Shown: positions 5,370 to 5,885 of the stretch, in pieces
Numbering within the stretch: position 1 is the first letter of the stretch
Layout of the letters: every line of letters starts with the position of its first letter
Source: Pseudoselenomonas ruminantium
GTDB taxonomy: Bacteria; Bacillota; Negativicutes; Selenomonadales; Selenomonadaceae
Reading direction: 5' to 3'
DNA length: 5,885 nucleotides
Assembly: GCA_002373045.1 (NCBI GenBank)
Contig: DFHU01000075.1
Location: forward strand, 1 to 5,885
Notes under the pieces: model-generated
Seen by the model: the letters and a program-made list of their open reading frames with translations, nothing else
What the model was told of the DNA's origin: nothing
Databases searched by the model: none
Made by a program: the position numbers and the translations under genes

Positions 5370-5810
5370 ATGAAAATAACGATTGGCAGCGATCATGGTG
5401 CTGTCCAGCTCAAAGAAGAAGTCAAGATGGTTCTGAAGGAGTATGGTGATGTTGAGGTAACAGATGTGGGCACCTTTGGTACCGACTCGGTTGATTACCC
5501 TGATATTGCCGAAAAGGTCTGCGGTGATGTCGTAAGCGGCAAGGCTGACCGCGGCATTGTGCTCTGTGGCACGGGCATTGGCATTTCCATTGCCGCCAAC
5601 AAAATCAAGGGCATTCGCTGCGCCCTCTGCAATGATGTGTACTCGGCCAAGATGTGCCGTCAGCACAACGATGCCAACGTGCTGGCCATGGGCGGCCGCG
5701 TAATGGGCTTTGGCCCTGCCGGTGAAATCGTCCGGGCCTTTGTGGAAGGCAAGTTTGAAGGCGGCCGCCATGAACGCCGGGTAAATAAAATCATGGCGTT
5801 GGAAAAATAA
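5370..5810 (+). CDS. rpiB: Ribose-5-phosphate isomerase B
   Basis: A 146-residue RpiB/LacAB-family sugar-phosphate isomerase of normal length, cytoplasmic. It interconverts ribulose 5-phosphate and ribose 5-phosphate in the non-oxidative pentose phosphate pathway. Residues visible include GSDHG (6-10, Asp8 and His9), Tyr43, the catalytic Cys66 in LCGTGIGIS (65-73), RQHNDANVLAMGGR (97-110) with His99 and Arg110, and phosphate-binding GGRHERR (131-137). The cysteine in place of serine or threonine at this site marks the RpiB rather than the LacA type. It uses more G and C at third codon positions than the other genes here, consistent with high expression. The ATG follows a GGCGGGG run. No terminator follows; transcription appears to continue to a gene beyond the right edge, whose ribosome site ends the window. 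Allose-6-phosphate isomerase activity is possible in this family but not indicated by context. Confidence 0.95.
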   Translation: MKITIGSDHGAVQLKEEVKMVLKEYGDVEVTDVGTFGTDSVDYPDIAEKVCGDVVSGKADRGIVLCGTGIGISIAANKIKGIRCALCNDVYSAKMCRQHNDANVLAMGGRVMGFGPAGEIVRAFVEGKFEGGRHERRVNKIMALEK

Positions 5811-5864
5811 TAAGCCAAGATTAAAGCAAGTAAGGTAGTGAAAGTAAGGTTAAGTTTTTTGGTC

Positions 5865-5885
5865 TGAGCCAAGGGCTCAAAGGAG
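5865..5885 (+). promoter_or_regulatory. Hairpin and ribosome site of the next gene (beyond the edge)
   Basis: TGAGCC (5865-5870) pairs with GGCTCA (5874-5879) around a three-base loop. The strong ribosome site AAAGGAG (5879-5885) begins at the last stem base. A rightward gene therefore starts just outside the window, probably co-transcribed with rpiB, since no T tract follows the hairpin. Direct repeats of AAGTAAGGT at 5828-5836 and 5842-5850 lie just upstream. The identity of the gene cannot be seen. Confidence 0.5.

Noticed and set aside
5301..5771. A 156-codon minus-strand frame opposite rpiB
   Set aside because: It is antisense to an unmistakable rpiB and arises from the codon bias of that gene; no ribosome site or family features.

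Overview
The window looks like chromosomal DNA from an anaerobic, low-to-mid GC Firmicute. The genes are moderately GC-rich and the intergenic regions strongly AT-rich. I would guess a member of the Negativicutes, for example a Selenomonas relative. The reasons are the overall gene style, the strong Shine-Dalgarno (SD) sites, a DmsB-like polyferredoxin and a CdaR/PucR-type regulator. The taxonomic call is inference only. No mobile element, CRISPR array, tRNA or rRNA is visible.

Layout from left to right. Positions 1-131 hold the terminator of the dihydroxyacetone kinase operon and, overlapping it, a good leftward promoter for a gene outside the window. Positions 132-1779 (minus strand) hold a two-gene operon, dhaK then dhaL. 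It encodes the substrate-binding and nucleotide-binding subunits of a dihydroxyacetone-type kinase; no phosphotransferase subunit (DhaM) lies in the window. Positions 1780-1999 are a divergent control region with two clear inverted repeats, one at each promoter. Positions 2000-3718 (plus strand) hold a 180-residue ferredoxin with four [4Fe-4S] cysteine sets. It is followed with no spacing (TAG immediately followed by ATG) by a 391-residue CdaR/PucR-family transcription factor.

Positions 3719-3948 are a convergent intergenic region with a strong bidirectional terminator and a second structured hairpin, possibly a small RNA. Positions 3949-5064 (minus strand) hold a PAS-GGDEF diguanylate cyclase with intact GGDEF and I-site motifs and a C-terminal coiled-coil-like tail. 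It has its own near-ideal promoter. Positions 5065-5369 are a second divergent intergenic region. Positions 5370-5810 (plus strand) hold rpiB, ribose-5-phosphate isomerase B. The window ends on a hairpin and an SD sequence for the next rightward gene.

How the genes may work together. The DhaKL operon and the ferredoxin-regulator operon share one control region, so the CdaR/PucR protein is the obvious candidate regulator of both. The unusual part is the tight coupling of this regulator to an orphan four-cluster electron-transfer protein opposite a sugar kinase whose DhaK subunit has several substitutions around the substrate pocket. This could be a redox-linked control module for short-chain ketose or polyol use, which is a hypothesis. 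The cyclase and rpiB appear to be independent units.
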